Assembly: GCA_945901065.1 (NCBI GenBank) | Contig: CAMDKI010000007.1 | Location: 62,001-126,000 of the forward strand | Origin: Chitinophaga pinensis | GTDB lineage: Bacteria > Bacteroidota > Bacteroidia > Chitinophagales > CAIOSU01 | Length of the DNA stretch: 64,000 bases | Direction: 5' to 3' | Shown here: one piece after another, positions 25,597 through 34,743 of the stretch | How the letters are laid out: every line of letters begins with the position of its first letter | Position numbering within the stretch: position 1 is the stretch's first letter | The notes under the pieces: generated by a model | The model's database searches: none | Told to the model about the DNA's origin: nothing | The model's input: the letters and a program-made list of their open reading frames with translations, nothing else | Program-made: the position numbers and the translations under genes

Positions 25597-27069
25597 ATGA
25601 AGCATTGTGCCTATATTTTGTTATTTGCATTGGCCCTAATCTTGGGCATGGGCAACCTGCGCGCGCAAGACGTGGTGCTAAGCGATGCCCAAAAGTTGAG
25701 CAGCAGAACCCCCAACCTGCGCATCCTGGGTAAAAACAACGAGGGTATCATCATTTACAAGTTTGGCAAGGATGAGGACATTATTGAGGCTTACAACAGC
25801 AACCTGATGCTAAAGTGGAGCCAGAGCCTGAATATAAAGCAAGAGAACTCTAACATTGAAGAGATTTTTTTGTATCCTGAATATTCATTGGCGTTTTTCA
25901 AAACCCAAGAAAAAACCAATATCGTAGTATTTGCTCAGCGATTGTCTGCTAAGTTTAAGGGCGATGGGCAGTTTATGGTAATGGATACGCTCAATGAGGA
26001 GAAATATAATGTCGATTCGCGAATGAAGATTATCCATTCGCAGAACAAGGCGCATGTGGCGTTAATTTACCCTGCTATTGACGGAAGCGGCAAAATAGAG
26101 CACATAAGGGCGGTAGGCATCAACCAAAACATGGAGCTGCTGTATAGGCAAAATATCGTGTTCCCTGAGGTGACGCAAGATTTTGGCTTGGTAAGCGTAA
26201 AGGCACTTAACGATAACCAGCTCATTTTCTTGTTTGAGAACTACAACCGCGGCAAAAAACGCTATGCGGATGAAAAGGAATACTTAGTATACCTGTATAA
26301 TGGGAATAATGGAGACCTTACCAGCATCGATTTTGGTTTTAGCAAGCCCATTTATGGCCTATTGCGTTTGGAGGTGGATAATGTAAACAACCAACTCACT
26401 GTAGCCGGATTTTATACCGATGAAGAGCGCACAGAGGCTATCGGTTATTTTGTACAGAGCTATAATATGGCTAGAAAAGCCATAGCGGTAAACCACTCGC
26501 AGCCGTTTGGCAACGAAATGTTGTTTCAGGCGCAAGGCGGCGATACCACCCGAAACATTACAGGACTGCAATCATTTAAGCCCAAGGAGCTTATTTTGCG
26601 GTTTGATGGGGGCGTGGTATTGGTGGCCGAATCGGAGTTTACGAACATGGAAAACCAGAACATGCCGACTTTTATGCCATCGGCCGGGCCCAGCTACCGC
26701 AGCGTAAACGTGTATTATTTCAACGATATACTTACCATATCTACCAAGGCCGATGGCACTATGGATTGGTTTAACGTGCTGCGCAAAAAACAGATATCGG
26801 AAGACGACGAGGGTTTCTTTTCGTCGTACAGCATACTCACCGACGATGGAAAGCTGCACTTTGTGTACAACGAGGAGATTTTTTATAAAACCAATGTAAA
26901 CGAATACATTGTAGATGCTACCGGCAAATCGGGCCGTAACTACCTGTTTAATGCGGGCACCAAAGACTTAATGTTGGCCCCGGGCATTGCGAAACAAATT
27001 TCAGGGCGAGAACTTTTAATTCCTAGTTTCCGCAATCGTTCTATTAAATTTGTAAAAATCACCTTCTAG
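25597..27069 (+). CDS. Secreted protein of unknown function
   Basis: A 490-residue protein with a clear signal peptide (MKHCAYILLFALALILGMGNLRAQ) and no lipobox, membrane helix or T9SS domain. The body has repeated strand-turn segments with Tyr/Phe-rich patterns (NSNLMLKWSQSLNI, NNQLTVAGFYTDEE, DGGVVLVAESEF), which suggests a beta-propeller-like fold of about six blades. I do not recognise a named family, although proteins of this build are frequent in Bacteroidota. It heads a closely spaced plus-strand cluster; the DUF6427-like gene starts 12 bp after its stop. Confidence 0.65.
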   Translation: MKHCAYILLFALALILGMGNLRAQDVVLSDAQKLSSRTPNLRILGKNNEGIIIYKFGKDEDIIEAYNSNLMLKWSQSLNIKQENSNIEEIFLYPEYSLAFFKTQEKTNIVVFAQRLSAKFKGDGQFMVMDTLNEEKYNVDSRMKIIHSQNKAHVALIYPAIDGSGKIEHIRAVGINQNMELLYRQNIVFPEVTQDFGLVSVKALNDNQLIFLFENYNRGKKRYADEKEYLVYLYNGNNGDLTSIDFGFSKPIYGLLRLEVDNVNNQLTVAGFYTDEERTEAIGYFVQSYNMARKAIAVNHSQPFGNEMLFQAQGGDTTRNITGLQSFKPKELILRFDGGVVLVAESEFTNMENQNMPTFMPSAGPSYRSVNVYYFNDILTISTKADGTMDWFNVLRKKQISEDDEGFFSSYSILTDDGKLHFVYNEEIFYKTNVNEYIVDATGKSGRNYLFNAGTKDLMLAPGIAKQISGRELLIPSFRNRSIKFVKITF

Positions 27070-27081
27070 CCCCGCTGTTGC

Positions 27082-28077
27082 ATGCTTATTGGCTCATTTA
27101 ATGCCAACAAACCCTTACTGATACCGCTGCTACTGATAATAACGGCGGTGTTGTACTTGCCTGCAATATTGCACCCCGAGGCGTTCCCTGTTATTACGGA
27201 CAGTGCCCCGTTGAGTAAATGGCTGCTACCTACCATATATTGGAACCACTATGTGGCTATGGGTGTGGGCATGGCATTGGTGATATTGCAGGCGCTACTC
27301 ATAAACCGGTTACTCAATCGCATCAAGTTTTTTCAGCGCATCAATTTTGTGCCAGCCCTTATGTACGTGGTGGTAAGCGCCATGTTCGTCGATTTTTTGA
27401 TGCCTGGTCCACAGATGTTTGCCAATACACTAGTTATACTAGTGCTGGGTAGGCTCTTCGATATTTATAAACTGCAGCGTTGCTATGCCGAGATATTCGA
27501 TGTAGGCTTTTTGGTGGCGGTGGCATCGCTGTTTAGCTTGCCTGCCATATCGCTGTCGTTGTTTTTATTCATCGGTTTGGGCTCGCTAAGGGCCTTTAAC
27601 ATACGCGAGTATATCATTGGCTTACTAGGTATTCTTACCCCGTACTTCCTAATCATTACTTACTATTTCTGGATTGATAAGTTGCCCGACTTTTTAGGCG
27701 AGCACTTTGGTAGCGTTGCCTTGCAAACCAAATTGCCAAATGGTTTCGGTTTGGCGTTTCAGGTTATTGGCCCAGCGGTGCTGCTTATGTTACTGGCTGC
27801 CGCCTACTATTTACAGGCCAATTACCTAAAAAGCAACATACAAGTGCGCAAGTACATTTTGCTCATCACTTGGTGCTTACTGTTGCTGGGCGGTAGTTTC
27901 GTGCTCGATGATGGCGTTACGGTCAAGCATTTCACAATTATTAACGTACCTTTGTCAATAATTCTAAGTTACTTTATGTTGCATATCAGGAAGCGCAAGC
28001 CGGCGGAGATTATCTTCACTTTGTTCTTGCTGCTCATCTTGGTATTTCAATATTTACCTGGCATACTAAACCTATAA
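27082..28077 (+). CDS. Polytopic membrane protein, DUF6427-like
   Basis: A 331-residue inner-membrane protein with about 9 or 10 hydrophobic segments, starting with LLIPLLLIITAVLYLP and ending with IIFTLFLLLILVFQYLPG. The order of features (early FPV segment, central GRLFDIYKLQR loop, later LRAFNIREYIIGLLGILTPYFL) matches what I know of the DUF6427 family in Bacteroidota, whose function is not established. The gene is 12 bp behind the secreted protein and 6 bp before purQ, so the three are almost certainly cotranscribed. No catalytic motif stands out. Confidence 0.7.
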   Translation: MLIGSFNANKPLLIPLLLIITAVLYLPAILHPEAFPVITDSAPLSKWLLPTIYWNHYVAMGVGMALVILQALLINRLLNRIKFFQRINFVPALMYVVVSAMFVDFLMPGPQMFANTLVILVLGRLFDIYKLQRCYAEIFDVGFLVAVASLFSLPAISLSLFLFIGLGSLRAFNIREYIIGLLGILTPYFLIITYYFWIDKLPDFLGEHFGSVALQTKLPNGFGLAFQVIGPAVLLMLLAAAYYLQANYLKSNIQVRKYILLITWCLLLLGGSFVLDDGVTVKHFTIINVPLSIILSYFMLHIRKRKPAEIIFTLFLLLILVFQYLPGILNL

Positions 28078-28083
28078 ATAGCG

Positions 28084-28791
28084 ATGAAATTTGGCGTTGT
28101 TGTTTTCCCTGGCTCTAATTGCGACCGCGACACTATTCATGTTTTGCAAAACGTAATGGGTTTCGAGACCAAATCGATTTTCCATAAAGAAACCAGCTTG
28201 GAAGGCTTCGGCCCTGGCGATTGTATCGTTTTGCCCGGTGGCTTCTCTTACGGCGATTATTTGCGCAGCGGAGCCATTGCCCGTTTTTCGCCGATAATGG
28301 ATGCCGTAATCAAGTTTGCTGGCGAGGGTGGCTATGTATTGGGTATTTGCAACGGTTTTCAGGTGCTTTGCGAGGCAGGTTTGTTGCCCGGCGCCCTATT
28401 GCGCAACCGCAACCAGCAGTTTATTTGCCAGAACATATACATGCGCACCGAAACCACCAATAGCGCCGTAACCAGCGTATTGAACCCTGGCCAAGTACTG
28501 AAAGTGCCTATTGCACATGCCGAAGGCAGGTACTATGCCGATGCCGATACCATGGCAGCGATTGTGAAGAACGACCAAGTGCTTTTCCGCTACAGCGATA
28601 AAGACGGCAACGTAAACGACAGCACCAATATTAACGGTGCTACTGATAATATTGCGGGCATTACCAACCATACCCGAAACGTGTTTGGTATGATGCCACA
28701 CCCAGAGCGCGCCAGTGAAGAACAATTGGGCAACACCGATGGCCGTGCTATTTTCGAATCTTTGAAGGCTACGGTGCTGCAAATGGTGTAA
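28084..28791 (+). CDS. purQ: Phosphoribosylformylglycinamidine synthase subunit PurQ
   Basis: PurQ is the class I glutamine amidotransferase subunit of FGAM synthase. It releases ammonia from glutamine for the fourth step of purine biosynthesis. The 235-residue protein has the N-terminal [13 protein letters not shown] motif, the loop [17 protein letters not shown], the nucleophile elbow GICNGFQVL with Cys89, and the His206/Glu208 pair in MPHPER. Length and all key residues are normal. A free-standing PurQ implies the organism uses the multi-subunit PurLQS form rather than the fused PurL; purL and purS are not in the window. Its placement between a membrane gene and dsbD is unusual. Confidence 0.96.
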   Translation: MKFGVVVFPGSNCDRDTIHVLQNVMGFETKSIFHKETSLEGFGPGDCIVLPGGFSYGDYLRSGAIARFSPIMDAVIKFAGEGGYVLGICNGFQVLCEAGLLPGALLRNRNQQFICQNIYMRTETTNSAVTSVLNPGQVLKVPIAHAEGRYYADADTMAAIVKNDQVLFRYSDKDGNVNDSTNINGATDNIAGITNHTRNVFGMMPHPERASEEQLGNTDGRAIFESLKATVLQMV

Positions 28792-28843
28792 CCTTTTTTT
28801 ATGAATACACTCCCTATTTTTTAATTGCTTCAACTGCCAAATA

Positions 28844-30829
28844 ATGAAGTTGTTTCGCGTATTAATACTTTTTCTAGGGTTTATCGCTGTGGCCTTCAAT
28901 CCATCGAAAGCCGATGATATTGAGGACCCAACCGATTGGACGGTGGCGCTTAAGCAAACCAGCGATGGGGGTTTTGAACTTGTATACCAAGTAAAAATTG
29001 AAAAGGGCTGGTATTTGTACAGTTCTTTCCTCGACCCTAATATTGGCCCAGTGCCTACGGGTTTCTTTTACGAAGACTCAACAGGAACAAAATTCACTTT
29101 TGATGGCGCCCCAACCGAAACGGGCGAGAAGATATATGATGAGCTAGACCCTATGTGGGAAGCCCAAGTAAAGAAATTCTCGCTGGGTGCCACCTTCACG
29201 CAAAAAGTAAAAGCCATTGACCCCAATGCCATAGTGAAAGGCTATTTGGAGTTTATGACCTGCAACCACGAGAAGTGCCTGCCACCGGAGAGTATTGATT
29301 TTACCTTCGACCTAGGTAAAAAAACCGCAACCATTGCAGGTGCTGATGTACCTGTTGTATTGCCTACTGGCGGCGGCACCGATGCCGAAAAATTTGGCGC
29401 ACCCATAAGCCAATGCGGCGAAAGCCAAGATGCCCAAGGATTGTTGACCATCTTCATTTTAGGTTTTTTGGGTGGTTTGGTAGCCTTAATTACGCCATGT
29501 GTTTTCCCGATGATACCGCTTACCGTAACCTTTTTTACCAAGGGTGGTAAAAGTGGTAAAAAGGGCATTTTCGATGCCTTGTTTTACGGGTTTAGCATTG
29601 TGTTGATCTACTTTTTGTTTAGCGTACCGTTTTTGGTTTTCGATATACCGCCCGATATACTCAACGCCTTTGCTACCAACCCGTGGGTCAATTTGGTTTT
29701 CTTTGTGGTGTTTGTGGTGTTTGCTATCTCTTTCTTCGGCTACTTCGAAATCACTTTACCATCCTCCATTGCCAACCGCGCTGATAAAGCCTCTGATTTA
29801 GGTGGATTATTGGGTATCTTTTTCATGGCTGTAACGCTGGTAGTGGTATCTTTTTCTTGCACTGGCCCCATATTGGGCAGTTTGCTTGTAGGCGCCGCTA
29901 CTACTGATGGTGGGCAGTACAATTTGGTAGCGGGTATGCTGGGTTTTGGCGTTGCACTGGGTTTTCCATTTGCTTTGTTTGCCATGTTCCCGGGTTTCTT
30001 GGCCAAGTTACCAAAATCGGGCGGCTGGTTGGCTACCGTTAAGCACGTGTTAGGTTTTGTAGAGATAGCTTTTGCCATTAAGTTTTTGAGCAACGTTGAT
30101 TTAGTGTTGCAACTAGGTTTGGTAAAGCGGGAGTTGTTCCTCGCCTTGTGGATTTTGTTAGGTATTGCGCTAGTTCTATATCTTTTTGGCCTCATACCGA
30201 TGCCCCACGAGCCAAGGCCCGAAAAGGTGAGTATGGGTCGCAAAGTAAGCGGTTTAGCATTTTTGGCCTTTACCATATACCTTATACCGGGCCTTTGGGG
30301 CACCAACCTGAAACTATTGAGCGGTTTCCCGCCACCGATGTTTTATAGTTATATTGACCATAATGAAGGTCATGTAGAAACCATCTTTAACGATTACGAA
30401 GCAGCCAAAGCCAAAGCCGCGGCTGAGGGTAAACCGCTCTTGCTCGATTTTACGGGCTGGGCCTGCGTAAACTGCCGTAAAATGGAAGAGACCGTTTGGG
30501 TAGAGCCGGCAGTGCGTAAGCTAATGGAAGAAGAGTATGTGGTAGTATCGTTGTATGTAGATGAGGATATCAAATTGTCGGCAGATGAGCAATATATATC
30601 AGATGCTACGGGTAAGAAAATCAGAACCGTGGGCAATTTGTGGAGCGACATGCAGATTAAGTACTTCAAGGCCAATGCTCAACCTTGGTATGTATTGGTA
30701 AGTGCCGATGAACAGTTATTGTCAAACGCTTTAGGTACTGCCTCGGCAGAGCGCTACGAAACTTATTTGCGTTGCGGACTGGATGCTTACAAGAAGCACA
30801 CCAATGGCCCAACCGCTTTGGCCCAATAA
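28844..30829 (+). CDS. dsbD: Thiol:disulfide interchange protein DsbD
   Basis: DsbD carries reducing power from cytosolic thioredoxin across the inner membrane to periplasmic substrates. The 661-residue protein follows the standard three-part plan. First comes a signal peptide and an N-terminal immunoglobulin-like domain with CNHEKCLPP (Cys pair, ~138-143). Then comes an eight-helix core with Cys219 in ITPCVFP and Cys339 in SFSCTGP, the redox pair of the membrane domain. Last is a C-terminal thioredoxin domain with CVNC (Cys541, Cys544). The core motif GFLGGLVALITPCVFPMIPL is given here by its key parts. It is followed after one base by lhgO, so the two are cotranscribed. Confidence 0.95.
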   Translation: MKLFRVLILFLGFIAVAFNPSKADDIEDPTDWTVALKQTSDGGFELVYQVKIEKGWYLYSSFLDPNIGPVPTGFFYEDSTGTKFTFDGAPTETGEKIYDELDPMWEAQVKKFSLGATFTQKVKAIDPNAIVKGYLEFMTCNHEKCLPPESIDFTFDLGKKTATIAGADVPVVLPTGGGTDAEKFGAPISQCGESQDAQGLLTIFILGFLGGLVALITPCVFPMIPLTVTFFTKGGKSGKKGIFDALFYGFSIVLIYFLFSVPFLVFDIPPDILNAFATNPWVNLVFFVVFVVFAISFFGYFEITLPSSIANRADKASDLGGLLGIFFMAVTLVVVSFSCTGPILGSLLVGAATTDGGQYNLVAGMLGFGVALGFPFALFAMFPGFLAKLPKSGGWLATVKHVLGFVEIAFAIKFLSNVDLVLQLGLVKRELFLALWILLGIALVLYLFGLIPMPHEPRPEKVSMGRKVSGLAFLAFTIYLIPGLWGTNLKLLSGFPPPMFYSYIDHNEGHVETIFNDYEAAKAKAAAEGKPLLLDFTGWACVNCRKMEETVWVEPAVRKLMEEEYVVVSLYVDEDIKLSADEQYISDATGKKIRTVGNLWSDMQIKYFKANAQPWYVLVSADEQLLSNALGTASAERYETYLRCGLDAYKKHTNGPTALAQ

Positions 30830-30830
30830 C

Positions 30831-32030
30831 ATGCCTACCATCACCATCATTGGCGGTGGCATTACGGGGCTGGCAACGGCATATCAGCTATTGCGCTTGA
30901 ACCCAAAGCTACAAGTAACGGTGCTGGAAAAGGAGCAACAAATAGCTCAGCACCAAACGGGTCATAACAGTGGCGTTATTCATTCGGGTATATACTACAC
31001 CCCCGGCAGCTTGAAGGCGCAAAACTGCATTAGGGGCTACCATCAGCTTATCGATTTTTGCAAAGAGCATAACGTTCCTTACGAGCTGTGCGGCAAAATT
31101 ATTGTAGCCACTAATGACGACGAATTGCCACGCTTGCAAGCCTTGTATGAGCGCGGCCAACAAAACGGCCTAGAGGGGCTGCAATGGCTTGACAAAGCAG
31201 CTATCCATGAGCGCGAGCCGCATGTAAATGGCTTAGCGGGCATTTTTGTACCCCAAACGGGTATTGTTGACTATAAGCTAGTCGCTCAAAAACTGCAGGA
31301 GGCTATTGAGAAAATGGGCGGCAAAGTACTTACTGGCCATGCTGTTACTGGCATCCAAAATGAATCCAACCAAATAGTAATAACCACAACCCAACAACAA
31401 TATACCACCGACTTATTGATAAACTGCGCAGGTTTGTACAGCGATAAAATTGCCACCATGGCGGGCTTAAAGCTCGATGTGCAGATTATCCCTTTCCGTG
31501 GGGAGTATTGGTTGGTGAAGCCTGAAAAGGAATATTTGGTAAAAGACCTCGTGTACCCCGTGCCCGACCCTGCGTTTCCGTTTTTGGGTGTGCACTTTAC
31601 GCGCATGGCAGGCGGTGGGCTAGAGGCTGGGCCGAATGCCGTTTTGGCATTTAAGCGCGAAGGGTATAGCCGCACTTCCTTTCAAACCAATGAATTTATA
31701 GAAATCCTAAGCTGGCCAGGGTTGCACAGCATTGTGAAGCGCTATTGGCGCACTGGCATGGGCGAAATGTACCGTTCGTGGAATAAGGCTGCATTTACCA
31801 AAGCCCTCCAAAAACTCGTGCCCGAAATACAAGCCGATGATCTGTTGCCTGGTGGTGCCGGCGTGCGCGCCCAAGCGTGCAGCAAAGACGGCAAGTTGCT
31901 GGATGATTTCTATATCGTAGAGCAAGAAAATGCTATCCACCTGCTCAATGCCCCTTCGCCAGCGGCTACCTCGTCGTTGTCTATTGGCTTAACGTTGGCT
32001 GAGAGGGCGGTGGGGAAACTTGAACCATGA
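30831..32030 (+). CDS. lhgO: L-2-hydroxyglutarate oxidase LhgO
   Basis: An FAD-dependent DAO-family enzyme of 399 residues that oxidises L-2-hydroxyglutarate, a by-product of promiscuous malate dehydrogenase, to 2-oxoglutarate. The N-terminal GGGITGLATAYQL is the dinucleotide-binding motif. The family hallmarks HNSGVIHSGIYYTPGSLKA, FVPQTGIVDY, PFRGEYW, PVPDPAFPFLGVHFTR and GAGVRAQ are all present. ATG 30831 lies one base after the dsbD stop; the ORF's upstream Met residues lie inside dsbD. This is a metabolite-repair enzyme, probably membrane-associated through the quinone pool as in E. coli. Confidence 0.95.
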   Translation: MPTITIIGGGITGLATAYQLLRLNPKLQVTVLEKEQQIAQHQTGHNSGVIHSGIYYTPGSLKAQNCIRGYHQLIDFCKEHNVPYELCGKIIVATNDDELPRLQALYERGQQNGLEGLQWLDKAAIHEREPHVNGLAGIFVPQTGIVDYKLVAQKLQEAIEKMGGKVLTGHAVTGIQNESNQIVITTTQQQYTTDLLINCAGLYSDKIATMAGLKLDVQIIPFRGEYWLVKPEKEYLVKDLVYPVPDPAFPFLGVHFTRMAGGGLEAGPNAVLAFKREGYSRTSFQTNEFIEILSWPGLHSIVKRYWRTGMGEMYRSWNKAAFTKALQKLVPEIQADDLLPGGAGVRAQACSKDGKLLDDFYIVEQENAIHLLNAPSPAATSSLSIGLTLAERAVGKLEP

Positions 32031-32047
32031 TTTAGCTTGATTGCCAT

Positions 32048-32094
32048 GATTGGAAAAGGATTTGTACATAATACGGTAAAATCCTTTTCCAATC
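32048..32094 (+). terminator. Long hairpin after lhgO
   Basis: GATTGGAAAAGGATTT (32048-32063) pairs perfectly with 32079-32094 across a 15-nt loop. It starts 18 bp after the lhgO stop. Only three T residues follow, so it may end transcription weakly or protect the 3' end of the mRNA. It is followed directly by the REP doublet. Confidence 0.6.
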
Positions 32095-32103
32095 TTTAAC
32101 TAG

Positions 32104-32222
32104 TCCTCGTTTCCAACGAGGATTAACTAACCGCGAGCATTCTGCTCGTTACATAACACATACGCAATACGAAAATGAGCTGAAAGCTCAACGTTAGGAC
32201 GTCCTCGCTGGAAGCGAGGACG
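32104..32222. repeat. REP doublet (REPIN-like) between convergent genes
   Basis: Four hairpins in a row, each with a 3-nt loop: TCCTCGTT-TCC-AACGAGGA (32104-32122), CGAGCA-TTC-TGCTCG (32134-32148), TGAGCT-GAA-AGCTCA (32176-32190) and CGTCCTCGCT-GGA-AGCGAGGACG (32200-32222). The first and fourth are inverted versions of one another, as are the second and third; their loops are reverse complements (TCC/GGA, TTC/GAA). Thus two two-hairpin units lie head to head. This is the structure of a REPIN. No RAYT transposase is in the window. Confidence 0.8.
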
Positions 32223-32233
32223 ATACAAGCAAT

Positions 32234-32887
32234 CTAGGCCGTAACCTTCTTCTCCGCCACCAACGAACAACAAAAAAACAATAAAAAAGCCAAGTTAAAT
32301 CCTGCTGGTATCAGCACATTACCAACCACAGGTATTACCAAATAGCAAACCGCAAACAGCACATAAAACGCCCCTGGGTTGCACCAGGCCATCCATTTGG
32401 GGTAGAGGGTTTCTTTTTTGAGAATAACATACACCATGATACCAGCCACTATGCCACCACCCACGGCTAAGGCACCGCCAACAGGCTCCGATAGCATACG
32501 AACGCGCTCTAGTGCCGCGGCATCCATTGTACCTTGCTGTATCATTTGATGGATAAAGGCCACCATACCATGATAAGCAATACCCGGGTAGCCAATAAAC
32601 AGCGCCCCGATGACCACTGCCCAAGGCATCCAGCCACCAGCGGGCTTCAGGCAACGGTATACCTGAAACAGCCCCAGCATCTCCAAAGGAATAAAAAAGA
32701 TACCGAGGTAGTGGCCAATCATTATGCGGTTGGCGCTAATGCCTTGCAAAAATTGGTAGTCGCCTACTTCGTAGCCGCCTGTTGGGCTGTACAATAAAAG
32801 CAAATCGGCCACAGTACCCAAAAAGGCAGCTACAATGGCCAGTTTGGCGGCAAGCCGAGGGTAATCGGTGGTGGTAGTGGTGCTCAT
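32234..32887 (-). CDS. Polytopic membrane protein of unknown function
   Basis: A protein of ~217 residues with about six or seven hydrophobic segments and hardly any soluble domain. It begins MSTTTTTDYPRLA and has the phrases GDYQFLQGISANRIMIGHYLG and YHGMVAFIHQM, which contain conserved-looking His residues next to membrane segments. I do not recognise the family with certainty; it resembles DUF4386/DUF6796-type proteins. ATG 32887 is preferred over the TTG at 32896. It is divergent from the SSS symporter (83-92 bp apart) and convergent with lhgO. Confidence 0.65.
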   Translation of the reverse strand: MSTTTTTDYPRLAAKLAIVAAFLGTVADLLLLYSPTGGYEVGDYQFLQGISANRIMIGHYLGIFFIPLEMLGLFQVYRCLKPAGGWMPWAVVIGALFIGYPGIAYHGMVAFIHQMIQQGTMDAAALERVRMLSEPVGGALAVGGGIVAGIMVYVILKKETLYPKWMAWCNPGAFYVLFAVCYLVIPVVGNVLIPAGFNLAFLLFFCCSLVAEKKVTA

Positions 32888-32979
32888 AGTTGTCAATTCC
32901 TAATGGGCTTGTTAATATCTGCTTAAAGATGATAAAATTAATGCGTTATTTTTAGGCCATTAGCCAAACAACTCCCACT

Positions 32980-34713
32980 ATGCTCGCTACTCTCGATTGG
33001 ATTATCATCATCGCTTTTTTGGCCCTATCAATGGCTATTGGCTTATATTATCGCAAGCGTGCCTCGGGCAATCTATCCGATTTCTTCCTCGGCGGGCGCA
33101 ATTTGCCTTGGCACATTGCTGGCATTAGTATGGTGGCTACCACCTTTGCTGCCGACACACCATTGGCTGTTACGGGTTTAGTAGTCAAAAATGGCATCAG
33201 TGGCAACTGGCTTTGGTGGAATATGCTGGCAGGCGGCATGCTCACCACCTTCTTTTTTGCTAGGCTTTGGCGTCGCTCGGGTGTAATTACGGAAGTAGAA
33301 CTCATTGAGCTACGCTATAGCGGTACTGAAGCGGCTTTTTTGCGCGGACTACGTGCTATATATCTCGGCTTGTTTATGAACGTGCTCGTAATCGGTTGGG
33401 TAAACGTAGCCTTAGCGAGCATTTTAGTAGGTATGTTCGGCATTCCTCAAGAGCAGGTTATTTGGTATGTGGCTTTTGCTATGGCCGTAGCGGTTATTTA
33501 TACCACTATTTCGGGCCTATGGGGTGTAGCGGTAACAGATGTAGTGCAGTTTACCATTGCCATGATAGGCACAACGGTGCTAGCTTATGTGGTGGTAACT
33601 TCAGAAGCAATTGGCGGTATTAGTGGTTTGCAAGAAAAACTAGCCGATAAGCCCTGGGCATTTGAGTTTTTCCCTTCTATTGGCAACAGTGTTGCCGATG
33701 TGGGCAGCACGCTTACTATAACGGTCGGGGCATTTTTGGCTTTTATTGGCGTACAGTGGTGGAGCAGCTGGTACCCCGGTGCCGAGCCGGGCGGCGGCGG
33801 CTACGTGGCCCAGCGCATGATGAGTGCTAAAGACGAAAATCAGGCTGTGTATGCCACATTGTTGTTTCAAGTATGTCACTATGCCTTGCGTCCGTGGCCT
33901 TGGATATTGGTAGCGCTGTGCACGATAGTATTGTACCCTGGGCTAGAAAACCCTGGTATGGGCTACATCTATGCCATGAACGACTTTTTGCCCGTAGGCT
34001 TGAAGGGCCTTTTAGTGGTGGCGTTTTTGGCGGCTTACCTTAGTACTATATCCACGCAACTTAATTGGGGTGCTGGCTATTTGGTAAATGATGTGTACAA
34101 ACGCTTTAGCGCCAAAAACAGCACCGATAAAGAATTGATTACCGCTTCGCGCTTGGCTACAGTTTTCTTGTGTTTGTTAGGCATTGCCGTTACCCCCATG
34201 ATAACCAGCATTGAGGATACTTGGAAATTTATCATGGAGTGCGGTGCAGGCTTGGGCTTGGTGTTGATATTGCGTTGGTATTGGTGGCGCATTAATGCTT
34301 GGAGCGAGATAGCGGCTACCGTAGCGCCGTTTATTGGCTATGCCATTAGCAAATTTTACCTCGGCTGGGAGTTTCCGAATAGCTTTTTCCTTACCGTAGG
34401 CTTTACAACAGTATCGTGGTTATTGGTTACGTTTATCACCAAGCCAACCGAAAAACAAACGCTTATCTCGTTCTACAACAAAGTACAGCCGGGTGGTTGG
34501 TGGGCGCCCATTAGCGCTACGCAGCCTGAAGGCTTTAAGCCTGGTTATTTGGCATTGTGTTGGTTGTCGGGCATTACGTTTACGTATGCCATGCTATTTG
34601 GGGTGGGTAAGTTTATCTTCGGCGAATACTCTTTAGCCGCCATCTGGCTAGTAACGGCAGTGGTGGCGCTGGGTTTATTGCGGTTTGGTATGGGCAAGAC
34701 GAAAGTGTTGTAA
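32980..34713 (+). CDS. Sodium:solute symporter (SSS family)
   Basis: A 577-residue inner-membrane transporter with ~13 hydrophobic segments. It has SSS landmarks: YYRKRASGNLSDFFLGGRNLPW after helix 1 (given by its core SDFFLGGRNLPW), then GISMVATTFAADTPLAVTG in the first unwound helix region, and ITEVELIELRYSG. SSS proteins import sugars, amino acids, sialic acids or other solutes with Na+. The gene lies 6 bp upstream of a GH31 enzyme with sulfoquinovosidase residues, so the natural guess is uptake of the sugar that enzyme releases. That is inference from context. Length and helix number are normal. Confidence 0.9.
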   Translation: MLATLDWIIIIAFLALSMAIGLYYRKRASGNLSDFFLGGRNLPWHIAGISMVATTFAADTPLAVTGLVVKNGISGNWLWWNMLAGGMLTTFFFARLWRRSGVITEVELIELRYSGTEAAFLRGLRAIYLGLFMNVLVIGWVNVALASILVGMFGIPQEQVIWYVAFAMAVAVIYTTISGLWGVAVTDVVQFTIAMIGTTVLAYVVVTSEAIGGISGLQEKLADKPWAFEFFPSIGNSVADVGSTLTITVGAFLAFIGVQWWSSWYPGAEPGGGGYVAQRMMSAKDENQAVYATLLFQVCHYALRPWPWILVALCTIVLYPGLENPGMGYIYAMNDFLPVGLKGLLVVAFLAAYLSTISTQLNWGAGYLVNDVYKRFSAKNSTDKELITASRLATVFLCLLGIAVTPMITSIEDTWKFIMECGAGLGLVLILRWYWWRINAWSEIAATVAPFIGYAISKFYLGWEFPNSFFLTVGFTTVSWLLVTFITKPTEKQTLISFYNKVQPGGWWAPISATQPEGFKPGYLALCWLSGITFTYAMLFGVGKFIFGEYSLAAIWLVTAVVALGLLRFGMGKTKVL

Positions 34714-34715
34714 TC

Positions 34716-34743
34716 AGATATGAGATATGAAATGAGAGATGTG
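34716..34743. repeat. Heptamer tandem array at the start of the GH31 gene
   Basis: Four 7-bp units (AGATATG, AGATATG, AAATGAG, AGATGTG) run through the SSS-GH31 junction. They contain both candidate ATG starts of the GH31 gene (34720 and 34732) and lie where its ribosome-binding region should be. Confidence 0.6.
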
